DNA of 64,000 nucleotides, from the NCBI GenBank assembly GCA_963277665.1, contig OY728120.1, positions 422,970,138-423,034,137 on the forward strand, in the 5' to 3' direction. Numbering within the stretch: the first letter of the stretch is position 1; each line of letters starts with the position of its first letter. The notes beneath the pieces were generated by a model that had not been told where the DNA came from, searched no databases, and saw only the letters and a list, made by a program, of their open reading frames with translations. The DNA is from Viscum album. Its lineage: Eukaryota; Streptophyta; Magnoliopsida; Santalales; Viscaceae. Made by a program: the position numbers and the translations under genes. Below, piece by piece: positions 1 to 11,982 of the stretch.

Positions 1-532
1 ATTCGGAATACCCAGCACAGTATATTCCCTAACTCTCTTTGGATAAACCTTACCGTTTAACTCCTTCACGTTACCCAATGCATTGGAGAGCTGTCACAGG
101 CTCACCCGCCCTTAGTTTATCACGGAACCACCTGTCTTCATAAATAATGCCCAATAACCATAACATAATCTTATCACATAAAGAATACATAAAGGAAACA
201 TAACATTTCCACATTTCAATCACAAGATATCAATAACACATTGATATAATTAAAACATTATCAAAACCATTAGCTGTACCAAAATAAAATAAAAGTAAAA
301 CATGGTATTTATTTTTCATTTAAAATTTTTTTTTGCTTATAGAGGAAGCCGAAACTCAAATAATGATCACAGTAGTGGAGAAGTTGTTTTCGCCACATAT
401 GTACGACAAACACATTTACATTTGTAGTTTAGTAAAATGCTTCGTATAAAAAATATTCCTTTTGAATAAACATAAAATTCAAAAGGGTTTATACACCGTA
501 TAAAAGAAAGTTGTGTATAAAACAAAATATGC

Positions 533-1261
533 CTCAATGAAAGGTGATTGAGACGAAGTCCCATACCACTTTGAATCTTTTGAAAGGGTTTTAAAGCATT
601 CATGTCCATATAAATAAATCCTTAAAACCATTTTTAAAACATGTACATGGATGACAAATGTTTAAAAGAATAAATCTTTAAAACAATTTAAAACAGTGTT
701 TTAATAAAAATTTCTTTTTCCATTTTGAACATTTAAATTATAAACCACATGAAAGTAGACCATATTCAGTAATTTTAAATGACTTGAGTATAGACATAAT
801 ATGGATATGGAATTTCAAAGGGGTTGTATATACACTTTAAAAATAATAAATGTGCATATCATCAAGTAGTGTCTCAAGGAAGAGAAATTGAGATGTAATC
901 CCATTCAAAGATCATGTCATTAGTTCGAGGATAAATCAATGACAAAATTATGTGTTAAAAGATTAAATACATGCAATATAAGTGGATATCAAGTTTAAAA
1001 CAATCATAGGTCATTCAAGATTACTCTTGGAAAAACAAAACCAATGATATAGGTATTTAACTCAATGAAATGATATTGAGTTATAATTTCTCATACAAGT
1101 TCATATAAATGATGTATGAATTTATCAAGGAGATAATTATGTGTAGAAATAGTATATCCACAAAAATTTTTGTGGAAATTAAAACATATATATTATACAC
1201 ATAATCTTGGTATAATAAAAACAAGAAGTATAGGTTTAACCCAAAGAATTGAAATTGGGTT
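533..1261. repeat. Periodic inverted-repeat (hairpin) motifs in the 3' LTR
   Basis: Short inverted repeats recur about every 170-190 bases: CTCAAT(N8)ATTGAG at 533-552, CTCAAG(N8)ATTGAG at 873-892, CTCAAT(N8)ATTGAG at 1061-1080 and AACCCAA(N10)TTGGGTT at 1238-1261. A weaker AAAACA/TGTTTT pair lies at 690-702, where an intermediate unit is expected. Several are followed by similar sequence (GTCCCATAC, ATCCCATTC, TTTCTCATAC). This looks like an old tandem array whose most stable part is a small stem-loop. The same series is present in the other LTR at 13731-14457. Confidence 0.65.
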
Positions 1262-1264
1262 AAG

Positions 1265-1880
1265 AAGTTCCCTTACAGAAATTCGACAGCCTAACGGCGT
1301 CACTTCAGAATTCAGAAAATGAGATGATGAGAGATAAAACGCAGTATCTCATCACTTGGACGTAATATTTATAGAAATAAGGATATAAAATAACATATAT
1401 CATCATAATAATATTAAAAGACCTAACAAAAATAAGTCTTTTTAAATGAGGAGGGTGAAAGGTTCCCTTACCGATTTGGGTAACTTTCGAAACGTACACC
1501 CCATGGAAGAAGGGTCATACAATGAAGCTGTAAATACCCATAAATTAAACTATATTACATAAATAGTATAATTATGGGCAGTCCATACACCACTCAATGT
1601 AAATAGTGGCAAATGTAGCATAAATCTCACGGGAATAAAAGTGCGATGAAAAATCACTTATGAAAACTCCGCAGCCTAACAGCGCCACATAAAGATTCTT
1701 AAAATGAATTGATGAGAGTAGGAGGGGGTCTCTCATCATATGAAAATAAAAATTACAGTATGGTTAATAATAAAGAACATCCTATAACAGAAGAATATGG
1801 ATCATAATATAAATGACATATAATAGATTACTTGAAAAGAAAGAGAGAGGTAGGTTCCCTTACCTCAAGTATGACTTGTC
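1265..1880. repeat. Diverged direct duplication of about 390 bp inside the 3' LTR
   Basis: The block holding CAGCCTAACGGCG (near 1286), AAAATGAGATGATGAGAG, TCTCATCA and GGTTCCCTTACC (1461-1472) is repeated about 390 bases downstream as CAGCCTAACAGCG (1672), AAAATGAATTGATGAGAG, TCTCATCA and GGTTCCCTTACC (1853-1864). The duplication predates the insertion because both LTRs carry it (second pair at about 14470-15063). Confidence 0.6.
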
Positions 1881-3030
1881 TTGTTAATTTTTTTATATTC
1901 CTGAATAATAAACATTGGTCAATTAATAATTAATTAAGGACCTCATTTAACATTTATTATTAAATTCATATCACATATTATAATGTTATAATAATTAGTT
2001 AATTATGTGAGTTCATATCAGATGTTTTTCGTCGATGTTCGGTACATGAGTCAAAAATGAACTTTTTTGAAATGAATTGTCCATGTAGTTATAATTACAC
2101 CATCTCAAGAATTGTATTAATTATTTAAATATTATATAAATCCATTATATATTAATTTTATACTATTCCATAACATTTGGAGATAAGAAATGAAATGCAC
2201 CGTCCATGGAGACGGTAGGCCGTACGTACGCATGAACGCTACTTTCATTTCTTTGTCCCATTAATGGAATTAAAACTAAATGAGAGATATATATATGTTA
2301 TATAGGTCACATTAGTTCATTAATATCATTCTTTATACATTCCATGTATTTAATGAATAAGTCGCATCACTTGAGGGGGCGGTAGTCCACACTTCCTCAA
2401 ATGAAATTATCACATTTGCACAACATGAAAAGCATAAAGGTATGTTTTAAATGTAAAATAAAGAAGCATAGAGAGGAAATAAATATAATATATATCTGAA
2501 ATAAATATATTTCCATCATAATGTCCACAATGAGAGGTGGTAGGAGAAGATAAAACAATCATCATTTCGTGAGGTTGTACTTCGCCATCCACAGAAACAG
2601 TTTGTTCTTTAACCATTAGACGGAGGTGTGTGTTGGTGTACCTTGAATAATTCTCATAAAAACATCCTAGTATATTGGAGATACTATTTGTTTTAAAAAA
2701 TAAAGGATAAAAATAGGTTAGGGGGTTGGAGAAAAAAAATAAAACAAAATAACATTACAGAGGACTTTAAATTTAAATCGGGTAACTCCCCATGCTTTGA
2801 ACCAAAAAGGTTTATTGAAGAGCTTTATTCCTAAGAGAAGGATTCTATGATTAAGGTAGGGATTTGGAGAGATAAAATAGTCAGAGTTATTCTGACCCAA
2901 TTATTTGAAGGTGTGGGTAAGGAGGGTAGAGGTGGGGGCCTTTTATAAGAGGGAGGAGAGGCACTCTTGGAAAGTCCTGAAAAGATACTTTATTATAAAA
3001 TGATTCTCAGATATCAAAGGTCACAAAATT

Positions 3031-3048
3031 ATATATATATATATATAT
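3031..3048. repeat. (AT)n microsatellite
   Basis: An uninterrupted run of nine AT dinucleotides within the 3' LTR. The matching place in the other LTR (near 16250) has only a short TATATT, so the run expanded or contracted after insertion. Confidence 0.9.
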
Positions 3049-4581
3049 GGTATAAGGTTATACGGGTTCTAAATCCACTCATACAATAGGTTTTTGACAA
3101 GTGTAATTATTATATTTTACATTATCTACTTCTTTAATTTAAATTGTTCATTAATGAGGTAATCACTGCTTCATCATGGTGTCATAAATAAATTAATTTA
3201 TATAAAGTCTAAAAATTATAAAAAAACTATCATGATGTAGGAAATATTTTTATCTTTCTAATGTATATTTATAGTCAAAAATATTACTCGTATAACCCCA
3301 TGTAAAAATTGTATTAGTAAAAAAATAAGTGTTTGTGACATTTTTAATTTAACATTATACAAAAAGTGATTAATGTCATTTTCATACCAAAGTGGCTCCA
3401 TGGGGTCTATAAGTTGACCCATGTATTTTATTGGTCATCCATGACTCATACAATAAGGGTAGGACATGTGTCAAGGTAATTTAATATTATTATAACATTA
3501 TCTTTACCTTAAATTACACTAATTATCTTTAATCGCGATTAATAAAACTTAAAAGTTACTATTCATAAAAAATTTATTTTAATACCATTGAACCACATTT
3601 TACATCATAATGACAACCATGTATGTCAGATTTTTTAAATTCAAATCATAGAAGTGGTAAACTTTCATTTAAATGAAAAATCAGTTTTTTAACTACCACT
3701 TAGTGGTTTCACTATCCATCAAAAATTGATGTTTTTCAGAAAAATACCAAAAACTCACCATAAGATATATTTGATATTCCGAATTCAAAAAAGATGACTA
3801 TTTTGAAAAATTCAAAAACATATAAGTTTCATTAATTAATTTAATAATTAATTATCGCTGTCAAAATAAATAGAGTGTTTTTAAGAAACAATATCTATTA
3901 AAAATTGACACTAGTTTAAGTCCAATTTCAAAGTGAAATTAATTCCAATGACCACCATTGAATTAAATGGTTAAAATATATTCTAATTTCACTTTAAAAC
4001 CAATTCAAAAGATGATCTAATCATATAAATAAATTAGATTAAAAAGGGGTTTTGAATTATAATACAACATTTTTCACTTATTCATTAAAAATGGTCTTTA
4101 TCAAAAAAATAAAAAAACATACACAAAGTAAATTTTGATATCCTGATTCTAAAAAAGGATTTTATTTGGTCCAATATAACATATAAAATTTTCAAAAAGT
4201 GTATTTAAAAATGGTTCACTGTCAAAAGGTGGTTAATCTTCTTTTAAAGAATATTAGAATATTTACGCTTAAAATTGGATTCATTCGCATTTTAAGCCAC
4301 TATCATTTATTGGAAAAATGTAAAAATATTTGACAAACATATATAATAAATTAGTAGTTAGTTATGTTCATTCCCACCATTACAACGGCTAGGCGTTAAC
4401 TATCATTTAAAATAATATAATTTAATTATTAGAGAGCAATGTAAGATTTCCAAGAAACTCGTTGTTGCGTATTGGGTACGCCATCGAGCATAGTGTTCCC
4501 TTTAAATTAATATTAACATTTTATTGAAAAATATGGATAAATATAAAAATTTCATATTATTTATTTACCTACGGTGTTACA

Positions 4582-4597
4582 TACTTCCCCCCTTTTG
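4582..4597 (-). promoter_or_regulatory. Polypurine tract of the LARD-like element
   Basis: On the minus strand this reads CAAAAGGGGGGAAGTA directly upstream of the LTR start TGTAACACC. This is the expected position and composition of the plus-strand DNA primer. It fixes the 3' LTR boundary at 4581. Confidence 0.75.
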
Positions 4598-5543
4598 GGA
4601 ATTGCGTCCTCACAATTTTAAAATTAGGCTCCAAAACTTCATTGAAAGTACCACATCGGAAAAAGAGTCAGTAAAACTATCGATTTAAAATAAATAAAGT
4701 GAAGTACAAAGGTCACACTAGTTAACACATAATATGATTCCGTGAAAACATGGATATGGAAGAAAAATATAAAGGCTCATGTTCTGATGGAGAGTGATAG
4801 AAAAAATGTTTAGGAGAATGTTAACCACCAGAAAATCACATAATTGTGATGGGTTAAACGTTATTTGATTCCCCACTAAGAAACATTAACAGACAACATT
4901 TTTGTTTTATGTTACTTTTCATTAAGGAATTTATTTATGAGCTTAACTGAAACATAAGGAAACAATCTTACTTGTCATGTAGGCATTATATTTTACTGGA
5001 TTTCCCACAGAAACTCATATTTTCTCCAAACAATGAGTATTCTGGATGACTTGTTTACATTAAGAACGCTATAATAAACTTCGAGAGAATCACATAACTC
5101 ACAAAAGAAGAGCTATATATTTCCCATGTCTTTAGACCTTATCAAAAAAAAATTTGTTTGTATAATATCAGATAATCCCAAAAAAAATATTTCACAAGAA
5201 GAAAAACTACTCTTAATCTCTAAAATTTGTCAAACAACCAAATGTTCAACAAATACCATTCAATACAAAATTTCCATTAAAATTCATCATAAATAGTCCA
5301 ACCTATGATTGAAACACAAATCTCTGAAAGATTTAATCACATAGTCTTCCAAGGAAAATCTTAATATTTTTCTCCAAAGAACATCAGTTACTCTTAAAGT
5401 CTCATACTCTGAAGTAATTATCCTAATCACATATCCTCCATGATAGGTTAATCATTTCCATAGATAACCCAAAATCAAATTATTCTTGATTCATAAAATC
5501 ATCTAACTAAAAATAATTTATCATACTAACTAGGGACTTAACG
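4598..5543 (-). other. Non-coding internal domain of the LARD-like element, 3' part
   Basis: AT-rich sequence between the polypurine tract and the nested insertion. I see no ORF of note and no gag, protease, RT or integrase motif. It continues at 11983 on the far side of the insertion. Confidence 0.6.
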
Positions 5544-5554
5544 TATTCCATTGG
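5534..5554 (+). mobile_element. 5' piece of a tRNA-derived SINE head with A box, split by insertion
   Basis: TATTCCATTGG (5544-5554) fits the RNA polymerase III A-box consensus TRGYNNANNNG at ten of eleven places. It ends exactly where the LTR of the nested element starts. The sequence resumes after that element at 11983 with TAGGCGGC and then a B box. Spliced together they give A and B boxes 33 bases apart, normal for a tRNA-derived promoter. The last five bases (ATTGG) are also one side of the nested element's target-site duplication. Confidence 0.45.
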
Positions 5555-6230
5555 TGTCACATACATAGCTTATTTTAAATGTATTTATATTTTAATTTCC
5601 ATTAATTATTTGTTTTTGGGGGTTTCCAAAGTTTTTATGGATAATAGATGAGTTTTCATGAATTGGGCCAAACCGTGACCCAATTCTAGATTTAAAAATA
5701 AATTTTGTTTCTTTTATAACATATTCAATTTTTAATATTTTTCGCTCATTCCAACTCCTAAATGTCCTCCCCTGATATATTAACACCAAAATTAAAATTA
5801 GGAGCCTTTGAAAATCCATAACCAAGGTGTATATGGGTTTTTATTTAAGGGATTGGGCCTGCCCGAAATCCCAATTCCAGTTTTAAAAATAAAATTTTAT
5901 TAATTAATAACATATTCATATTTAAGTGTATTTCGGTGATTACAAGCCCCAAACACGCCCCTTGAACCCAGCCGCACGTCCAATATCCTCCCACACTCTT
6001 TTCAGCTTATTTTCATCGTGTTTTAGGTCGAAACATCTGAAGAACTCAAATTTCGGGCAGATTTATGAAGGTAATTTGTTTCCTCCATAACTCCTTCGAT
6101 TCTTACTCTTTTTCCCCCATTAAAATTCCTAAATGATATAACTATCCTTTTTCTAACCTCCCTTGAAGGTTTTATTATTTTTAAAATCAGCTACTGGCAT
6201 TTTTGGTGGCGATCGATTCGGTTTGTGACA
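5555..6230 (+). repeat. 5' LTR of the nested element, internally deleted
   Basis: Starts TGTCACATACATAG and ends GTTTGTGACA directly before the primer site. It matches 9420-10078 and then jumps to match 11955-11977 of the 3' LTR. About 1.88 kb is missing. The join lies in GGCATTTTTGGTGGCGA, where the two parent sites share a TTTTTGG..GTGA-like stretch, so a deletion through short homology is the simplest reading. Confidence 0.8.
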
Positions 6231-6233
6231 AAA

Positions 6234-6248
6234 TGTTATCAGAGCAGG
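6234..6248 (+). promoter_or_regulatory. Primer-binding site (initiator Met-tRNA type)
   Basis: TGTTATCAGAGCAGG differs by one base from TGGTATCAGAGCAGG, the usual Met-tRNA-complementary primer site of plant retrotransposons. It lies three bases after the 5' LTR end. Confidence 0.85.
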
Positions 6249-9200
6249 TTCGCTCCTTGGGTCATGTTATTTGGGGAAGAGTCAGCTTAGTCTGGAGCTA
6301 GGATTTTTGGGACTTGAAATTTCAGTCATGGGTAGTGTGCCTGGCCAGCACACCTCATGCCGGGATTCAAGTCACCATGGGAAGTATTGATTTATCTGAG
6401 TCGTTTGGTTTTTCTTGGTTTAATGATGACTATGGGAAATGAAAAGATAGTTGGGTGAATAATCTCAGTGAGCTCACAGGGCCTGGAAATCCATGTAGAG
6501 CCATGGATATTTCCCTAAAATACTCTCTGTGACGGCGAAGTGATTGGAATATGGCTGCCAACCATATGTCCAAGTCACCCACCGAAACTAGTTTCCTCTT
6601 GCATTGTTTTGTGCTTTAGTTTTGAAATCTTAGCACTTTGGTTTTATGGTGACTTGGTTTTAAGAAGTGTAAAGTTTTTATGAAATGATTTTCAAATAAA
6701 AAGGGAATGGTTTGGTTTATGAAATGGCGGAAATGAATTTTCATAATTTTTTTGAAATGTAAAATGGTGTGCTTACACCTATTTGAAATCAGAAACTATA
6801 TTGAATTTGGTTTTTAAAAGCGTTTCCAATAGAGTTGTCTAAAAAATTAGAGTGTGTTTTAATGGGATGATATGTTTTAAAATTGATGTGAATAACATAA
6901 AAGTGAGTTCTTTTCTAAATGGTTGTGTCCTTATGAAATTTTTTGTAAGATGTGAATTGGGATTTTGATCTCATTGTTAGCAGTTTTGAGAAAAAGGTTG
7001 GGTTGGTTGACCATTTTGTTTTTGAAAAGTGGAAGGAAGTTTTGTTTTACCCTTTGGTATTTCCATGAGTGACCACATGCATGGGGTTATATGGGATGAT
7101 GGATGGTTGATGGCATGACTGGATGAGTTCTGGGATGGATATGAGGAGGGTGACTGGTTTGGCACAAAAACATGCATGTGCGAGGCACATGGGGTACCAT
7201 TGGTGGATACGCTTACAGCTAAACTGTTTGTTTTCAAAGAATTGGTTTTAAAGAAAAACGTGATGTCTTGATGAATAGTTTGGTATGGTTTTTATTATGG
7301 GTTTTCGAAAATGTTGATGTTGTGGGATGTTTTTGAGTTCAAGAACCCCTTCTGTTTGAACTATGTTTTGGGTTTGTGCTTGGCCGGTAAACTGTGTTAT
7401 AGGGACTGTTAGTGGTCTCTTTTGAAAAAAAAATTGGGATGCCTTTACGGTGGATCCCGTCATGTGTTTGGATCTGGTTTGTGGCATGTTTTGACCAATG
7501 GACCATCTTGGTTGGGTCCTTGGGTTCTCTCATTGGATAAGGTACGCCCCCATTAAGGGTTAATGCACAACTGAAGTGCAACCCGTTTTGTTTCGCCATT
7601 GGAAAATCCTCCAGTTGATCAATATAAAGAATATTTTATTGAACATTTTTTCATTGAGTCTACACCCATTCATTTCGCTGATTTCTGGATCCCCTTGTAG
7701 TGGGATAGTTCTTGTGGAAGGTTAAAAGAGACCTTAGTTTCTTAAGTTTCTTGATTCATCAAAGGTGGGAGTGTTCTTTCGTTGTTAGTACGGATGAGTG
7801 TCTTGATGGTGTCTAAGAGGGACTCTGGGTTCTTTATAGTTTCTTTGAAGAAAGAGTTATTATTAAACCACCAATTTTGATATTTCAGTCATGATAGGGT
7901 ATTGTGTCCACTTTTTGGACTTATCTGTTGTTTAGGGACTTTGAATATGGTCCTATTACATTTATTGGTTCTATCAATCGCAAGGGTCATGTTCGGTGAC
8001 GCATTGTGATGTTGTGTTCTCTTTTGACCATAAAGGTGAAGGTCACACAATCCTCTAAGGTTCTATGTTATGTTGGGATTATGTCTCCCTTGGAAAAAAC
8101 ATCAAATCCTCTATCTTAGAGGAAGGTTTTTATACATGTCTTTCCCTTCTGTTGTTTCTCACCCAAAGAAACAAGGTGTGATGTGTGTACATCTTCTGAT
8201 CCCTTGTTTTAGAGAAATGTCTGTTTTTGGTAAAGTGGGTTATGAAGTGTGTTATGTCTTGATGAACCCATCGGGGTATGAGGTGTAGTTTTTTGTGGCA
8301 TCGAAAGAAGAAGTTACACATAGGGGTTTCAACAGCCTAACTGTGTGGCCGAAGATGCTTCAATATTTTGAGCTCCAGCCATAGGTCCCGGAGAGAAGCT
8401 GGAGCGTAGTCAGGGGAAACACCAGTGTTGTTTAAACCCTTGTACAATTTCATAACCTCAGTCTGAAAGATAGAAAGTGTTTAAACCTATGGTTTCATCA
8501 TCTTCCTTCTGTTGTTCTCATTCGGTGGAAATAGGTAGAGGGCCTTGTACCCATGTCATCGCCTAATGTCTTTCCCTCCCACATTGGTTTCCATTGAGTC
8601 ATTGGAGTATGGATGGAAATTTGGCTAGAAAGTTTGAGCACAAATTTTGTGCACGATTAGTAGTGATAGTGTTCTAGTAATCCACGTGGAAAGAATGATA
8701 AGCATAGTTAGTTCACGGTTTCCCAAACTGTGTGAACTGACCCTGCACCCTTCCCAAATCTTAAAAAAAATGGGTCTTTCTGTGTCGGCCCATGCTGGTC
8801 AGTTAAGATGGATGGTTCTTGTGGTGGGAAGACCCACTATGGGTATCATGTATATAATTTTGTAAATTTCAAATTTATTTATACCCCTTGTACTAGGGAG
8901 TCTATTTGGGCCTCCCCCTATTAGTGTCTTGATTCTGTCTCAAAACAAATTACGTTGTCTCTTACGTTGGGGAGCCCATTTGTGTCTCTTCTTACGAGTA
9001 ACTCATATTTTTCCTTGGTTTTGTATGGGAATTAGGTATTATCATTTGGAGATATCTAAATAACTACATCTTACTTTGGTAAACATTGATATTGGAGAGT
9101 GACCAATGGTTTAGTTATAGTAGGGCAAGTGTAACCTTGTTCGGTGTTGTTTATTTGGGTAAATTGATTGACTATGGTTCATATTGTGTTTAAGGAGTTT

Positions 9201-9407
9201 TCATTTGGGATAAAGCCTAAATGTTCTTGATTCATTCAGGAAAGTGGTGTAAGTTAGGTTTGTGAGAGTATTTCTTCCATCATTGATCACTGGAGGTGTT
9301 ATGGCCTTTGGGGGAGAATCCTGGCAAGAGAGTACCTATTGGTTTCTCTGTTGGGTTTGGTTGTTTCTTTGGCCTTATTGTGTCTTTCCAGGGCGGAATG
9401 TTTTCAT
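6249..9407 (+). other. Internal region of the nested element, no coding motifs
   Basis: About 3.2 kb, less AT-rich than the surroundings and T/G-rich on the plus strand. No frame longer than about 90 codons survives, and I could not find a zinc knuckle, DSG protease, FIDDI/YVDD RT, RNase H or integrase signature in any frame. It could be a LARD-type spacer or gag-pol decayed past recognition. Confidence 0.6.
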
Positions 9408-9419
9408 GGTGGAGAGAAT
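9408..9419 (+). promoter_or_regulatory. Polypurine tract of the nested element
   Basis: GGTGGAGAGAAT lies directly before the 3' LTR start TGTCACATACATA, the position of the plus-strand DNA primer. Confidence 0.65.
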
Positions 9420-11977
9420 TGTCACATACATATCTTATTTTAAATTTATTTTTATTTTTATTTCCATTAATTTTTTGTTTTTGGGGGTTTCCAAAGTTTT
9501 TACGGAGAATAGGTGAGTTTTCATGAATTGGGCCAAACCGTGATCCCAATTCCAGATTTAAAAATAAATTTTGTTTCTTTTATAACATATTAATTTTTTA
9601 ATATTTTTCACTCATTGAAAATCCTAAATGTCCTCCCCTGATATATTAACACCCCAATTAAAATTTGGAGCATTTGGAAATCCATAACCAAGGTGTATAT
9701 GGGTTTTTATTTAACGGATTGGACCTGCCCGAAATCTCAATTCCAGTTTTAAAAATAAAATTTGATTAATTAATAACATATTAAGTTTTAAGTGTTTTTC
9801 GGTGATTTCAAGCCCCAAACACGACTCTTTAACCCATCCGCGCGTCCAATATCCTCCCACACTCTTTGAAGCTCCTTTGCATCATGTTTTAGGTCGAAAA
9901 TTCTGAAGAACTCAAAATTCGGGCAGATTTATAAAGGTAATTTGTTTCCTTCATAACTCCTTCGATTCTTACTCTTTTTCCCACATTAAAATTCCTAAAA
10001 GATCTACCTATCCTTGTTCGAACATCCCTTGAAGGTTTTATTATTTTTAAAATCATCTACTGGTATTTTTGGGGGTGATTTCTACAAGATATTTTAAGTA
10101 AGTTGTTCTCCTCCTTTCTTCTTTCAATTTGTTTAGGGTTACATCCAATTTACATAGGGTTTCTTCCATTATCATTGAGTTTCCTTATTTCCAGGAAGTA
10201 GGGTTTAAAAATTACGGTTTTATCTTGTGTTTCATGGTCTGAAAATTTTGTTTTAGGTCTGGTTTACCTTCATTGAGGTGCGGCGGTGGTGCGTTTGAGT
10301 TTTCGCACAAAGGATTCAAGGGTTTCATTGGTTTTGGTAGGTGATTCCATTGTGTATGAAATATTTGTGAATTAGATACTATTTTTATGGTATTTTCATG
10401 CTTATAAAATTGTATTATTTCAGAAAAATATAGTTTTAGTGGTGTTTGTATTTAAAATGAATCCTAAATGCCAATTTTATGTGAAATTGGGGGTTTTCAT
10501 AGAAATGTTTTATTAGTTTAATTGGGGATACCCTATAAGTAACTAGATGATTTTATTGAACTATAATAGGGATACAAATACTGTTTTTAATGATTTTACC
10601 TTGTGTTTGTTGCTGAAAAATCTGGTTTTAATGATGTTTGTGAACCACATGAAATTCTAAGAGTTGTGTTGTGTAAAAATGGAGACTTTGCAATGATGTC
10701 GTTTCTTGAACCATATGGGGTTGCGCTAAAAATGATTTTCTGTTTTCACTGAAATGTAGTAGGATTCCCTTTATTTTTTGGAAACTGAAATATGTGCACA
10801 TAGTATGCATGTGAGGTTTATAAGGAGATTTGTGTCCGAAACACTACGAGATTTTGAGGAATTGTTTTATGAAAAATCTAAGTGTTTTGTTGCGTGTTTT
10901 AAGTGGTATAAAATGTGATAGATACTATATTGGTTGTGTTTGACCATTAATGGTGTTTTATATGAAAATTTATTTATGTTTCATGCTTAAATTTATTGAG
11001 CACAAAAGGGGAATCCCGGGTACCTAGGTGGGGCGGATTTGTACTAGTACGGCTAGTGGACCGGATGGGTTTTGTCCCTGTTTCACTTAGCATTTGGATA
11101 ATGACAACTCTAACTAAACTATGTGGATGATAATTGGGGACAAATAGGTTATGGGTATGTTCCCTACTAGTGGCTCGTGCACAAGAAAAGATTTTTCTAT
11201 GGTTACTTTACACTGAGGTACGAGGTACATAGGGCCCAAGACAACCTAGTGCCTAGGGGTGTTCCCAATGTTGTTGCTCATTGGATTTGTAGTATTTACC
11301 CTTGTCTTAGGGTGTGTTTGGAAGTAAATTACAGTATCTAAAATTTCTATTTTAATGTGTTAATATTCTGAAAATTTTGGATTGAAAACTATTTTCAATT
11401 AGAGGTTTCATTTGTTGAAATTTTAACACTACTTTTCCTTGCGTTTGAAAACTGCTTTCTTTTTCACATTGTATTTCTTAATATTTGGAATAATTGGGTG
11501 GTATCCTACTGGGCTTAGGATCACACCCTACTTACACCCCTTGGGTGTAAGTAGAATTGGTTATGTTTGATTCAGGTAATGGAAAGGCTAAGGGTGATGG
11601 CGGTTCATGGTGTTAGTTCCCATCCTTGGTGCGGAGTTGTGGAGATAGCTTGGGGACGATGACCCCTAGACGTGTGGAGTCCTTGGGGCTATCTTGATGC
11701 CATAATTATTTTTATTTGGACCACTTGTATTATATTTAAACCAATGTACTCAGTTCTGGTTTTTACTTAAGTCTTGTTTGGCTCAAAAATTTCAGATTTA
11801 TATTATGGATTGTTTTTAAGGTTTTATGCCTTCATACTCGGGTAAGTCGTTCCCAAACCTAAATTAATGATACCCGAGCACTTGTGCCAGCCCGTGGGGA
11901 TAGGGAATGCCCTTCGGGTCATGTCACGGGTTGGGTTTGGTGCCGGTTTTGGTGGTGACCAGATTCGGTTCGTGGCA
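9420..11977 (+). repeat. 3' LTR of the nested element (full length)
   Basis: Begins TGTCACATACATATC and ends GTTCGTGGCA. The first 660 bp match the 5' LTR closely, and the last 23 bp match its end. The middle 1.88 kb is present only here. It includes a GC-richer zone near 11030 (CCCGGGTACCTAGG) and a zone at 11500-11560 with an imperfect inverted repeat (TACTTACACCC/GGGTGTAAGTA) that may have served as the RNA 3'-end region. Confidence 0.8.
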
Positions 11978-11982
11978 AGTGG

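Larger units (their letters stand above)
1..4581 (-). repeat. 3' LTR of the LARD-like element, truncated by the window edge
   Basis: This copy aligns along its length with 13198-17796, starting mid-LTR at position 1, so about 500 bp lie outside the window. Landmarks shared by both copies include the stretch around CGGAACCACCTGTCTTC near 120, the CGTACGTACG palindrome near 2222, and the terminal block with GCGTATTGGGTACGCCATCG near 4470. In stretches lined up by eye about one base in ten differs, so the insertion is old. No coding capacity is visible. A short minus-strand frame of 80 codons near 367-609 recurs in the other copy but shows no protein features. Confidence 0.85.
5555..11977 (+). 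mobile_element. Nested non-coding LTR retrotransposon, probably Ty3/gypsy-derived
   Basis: LTRs that both start TGTCACATACATA flank 3.2 kb of internal sequence. A primer site follows the 5' LTR and a purine-rich tract precedes the 3' LTR, giving plus orientation. The flanking five bases are ATTGG (5550-5554) and AGTGG (11978-11982), a target-site duplication with one mismatch. The LTRs are unequal: 676 bp on the left, 2558 bp on the right. The internal region shows no recognisable gag or pol, so the element is non-autonomous or wholly decayed. The right LTR has a cap/poly(A)-like zone (TGGGCTTAGGATCACACCC) similar in style to Tekay/Del LTRs; that lineage is inference only. Confidence 0.8.

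Noticed and set aside
367..609. Matching 80-codon minus-strand ORFs at 367-609 and 13565-13807 as a conserved small gene
   Set aside because: Both lie in the two LTRs of one element, which were identical at insertion, so conservation is by descent. Substitutions between them change many residues and no motif is visible.
9280..9549. 89-codon minus-strand ORF and its relative at 5592-5825
   Set aside because: Both run across the start of the nested element's LTRs and read LTR sequence backwards, with Lys/Asn-rich low-complexity composition.
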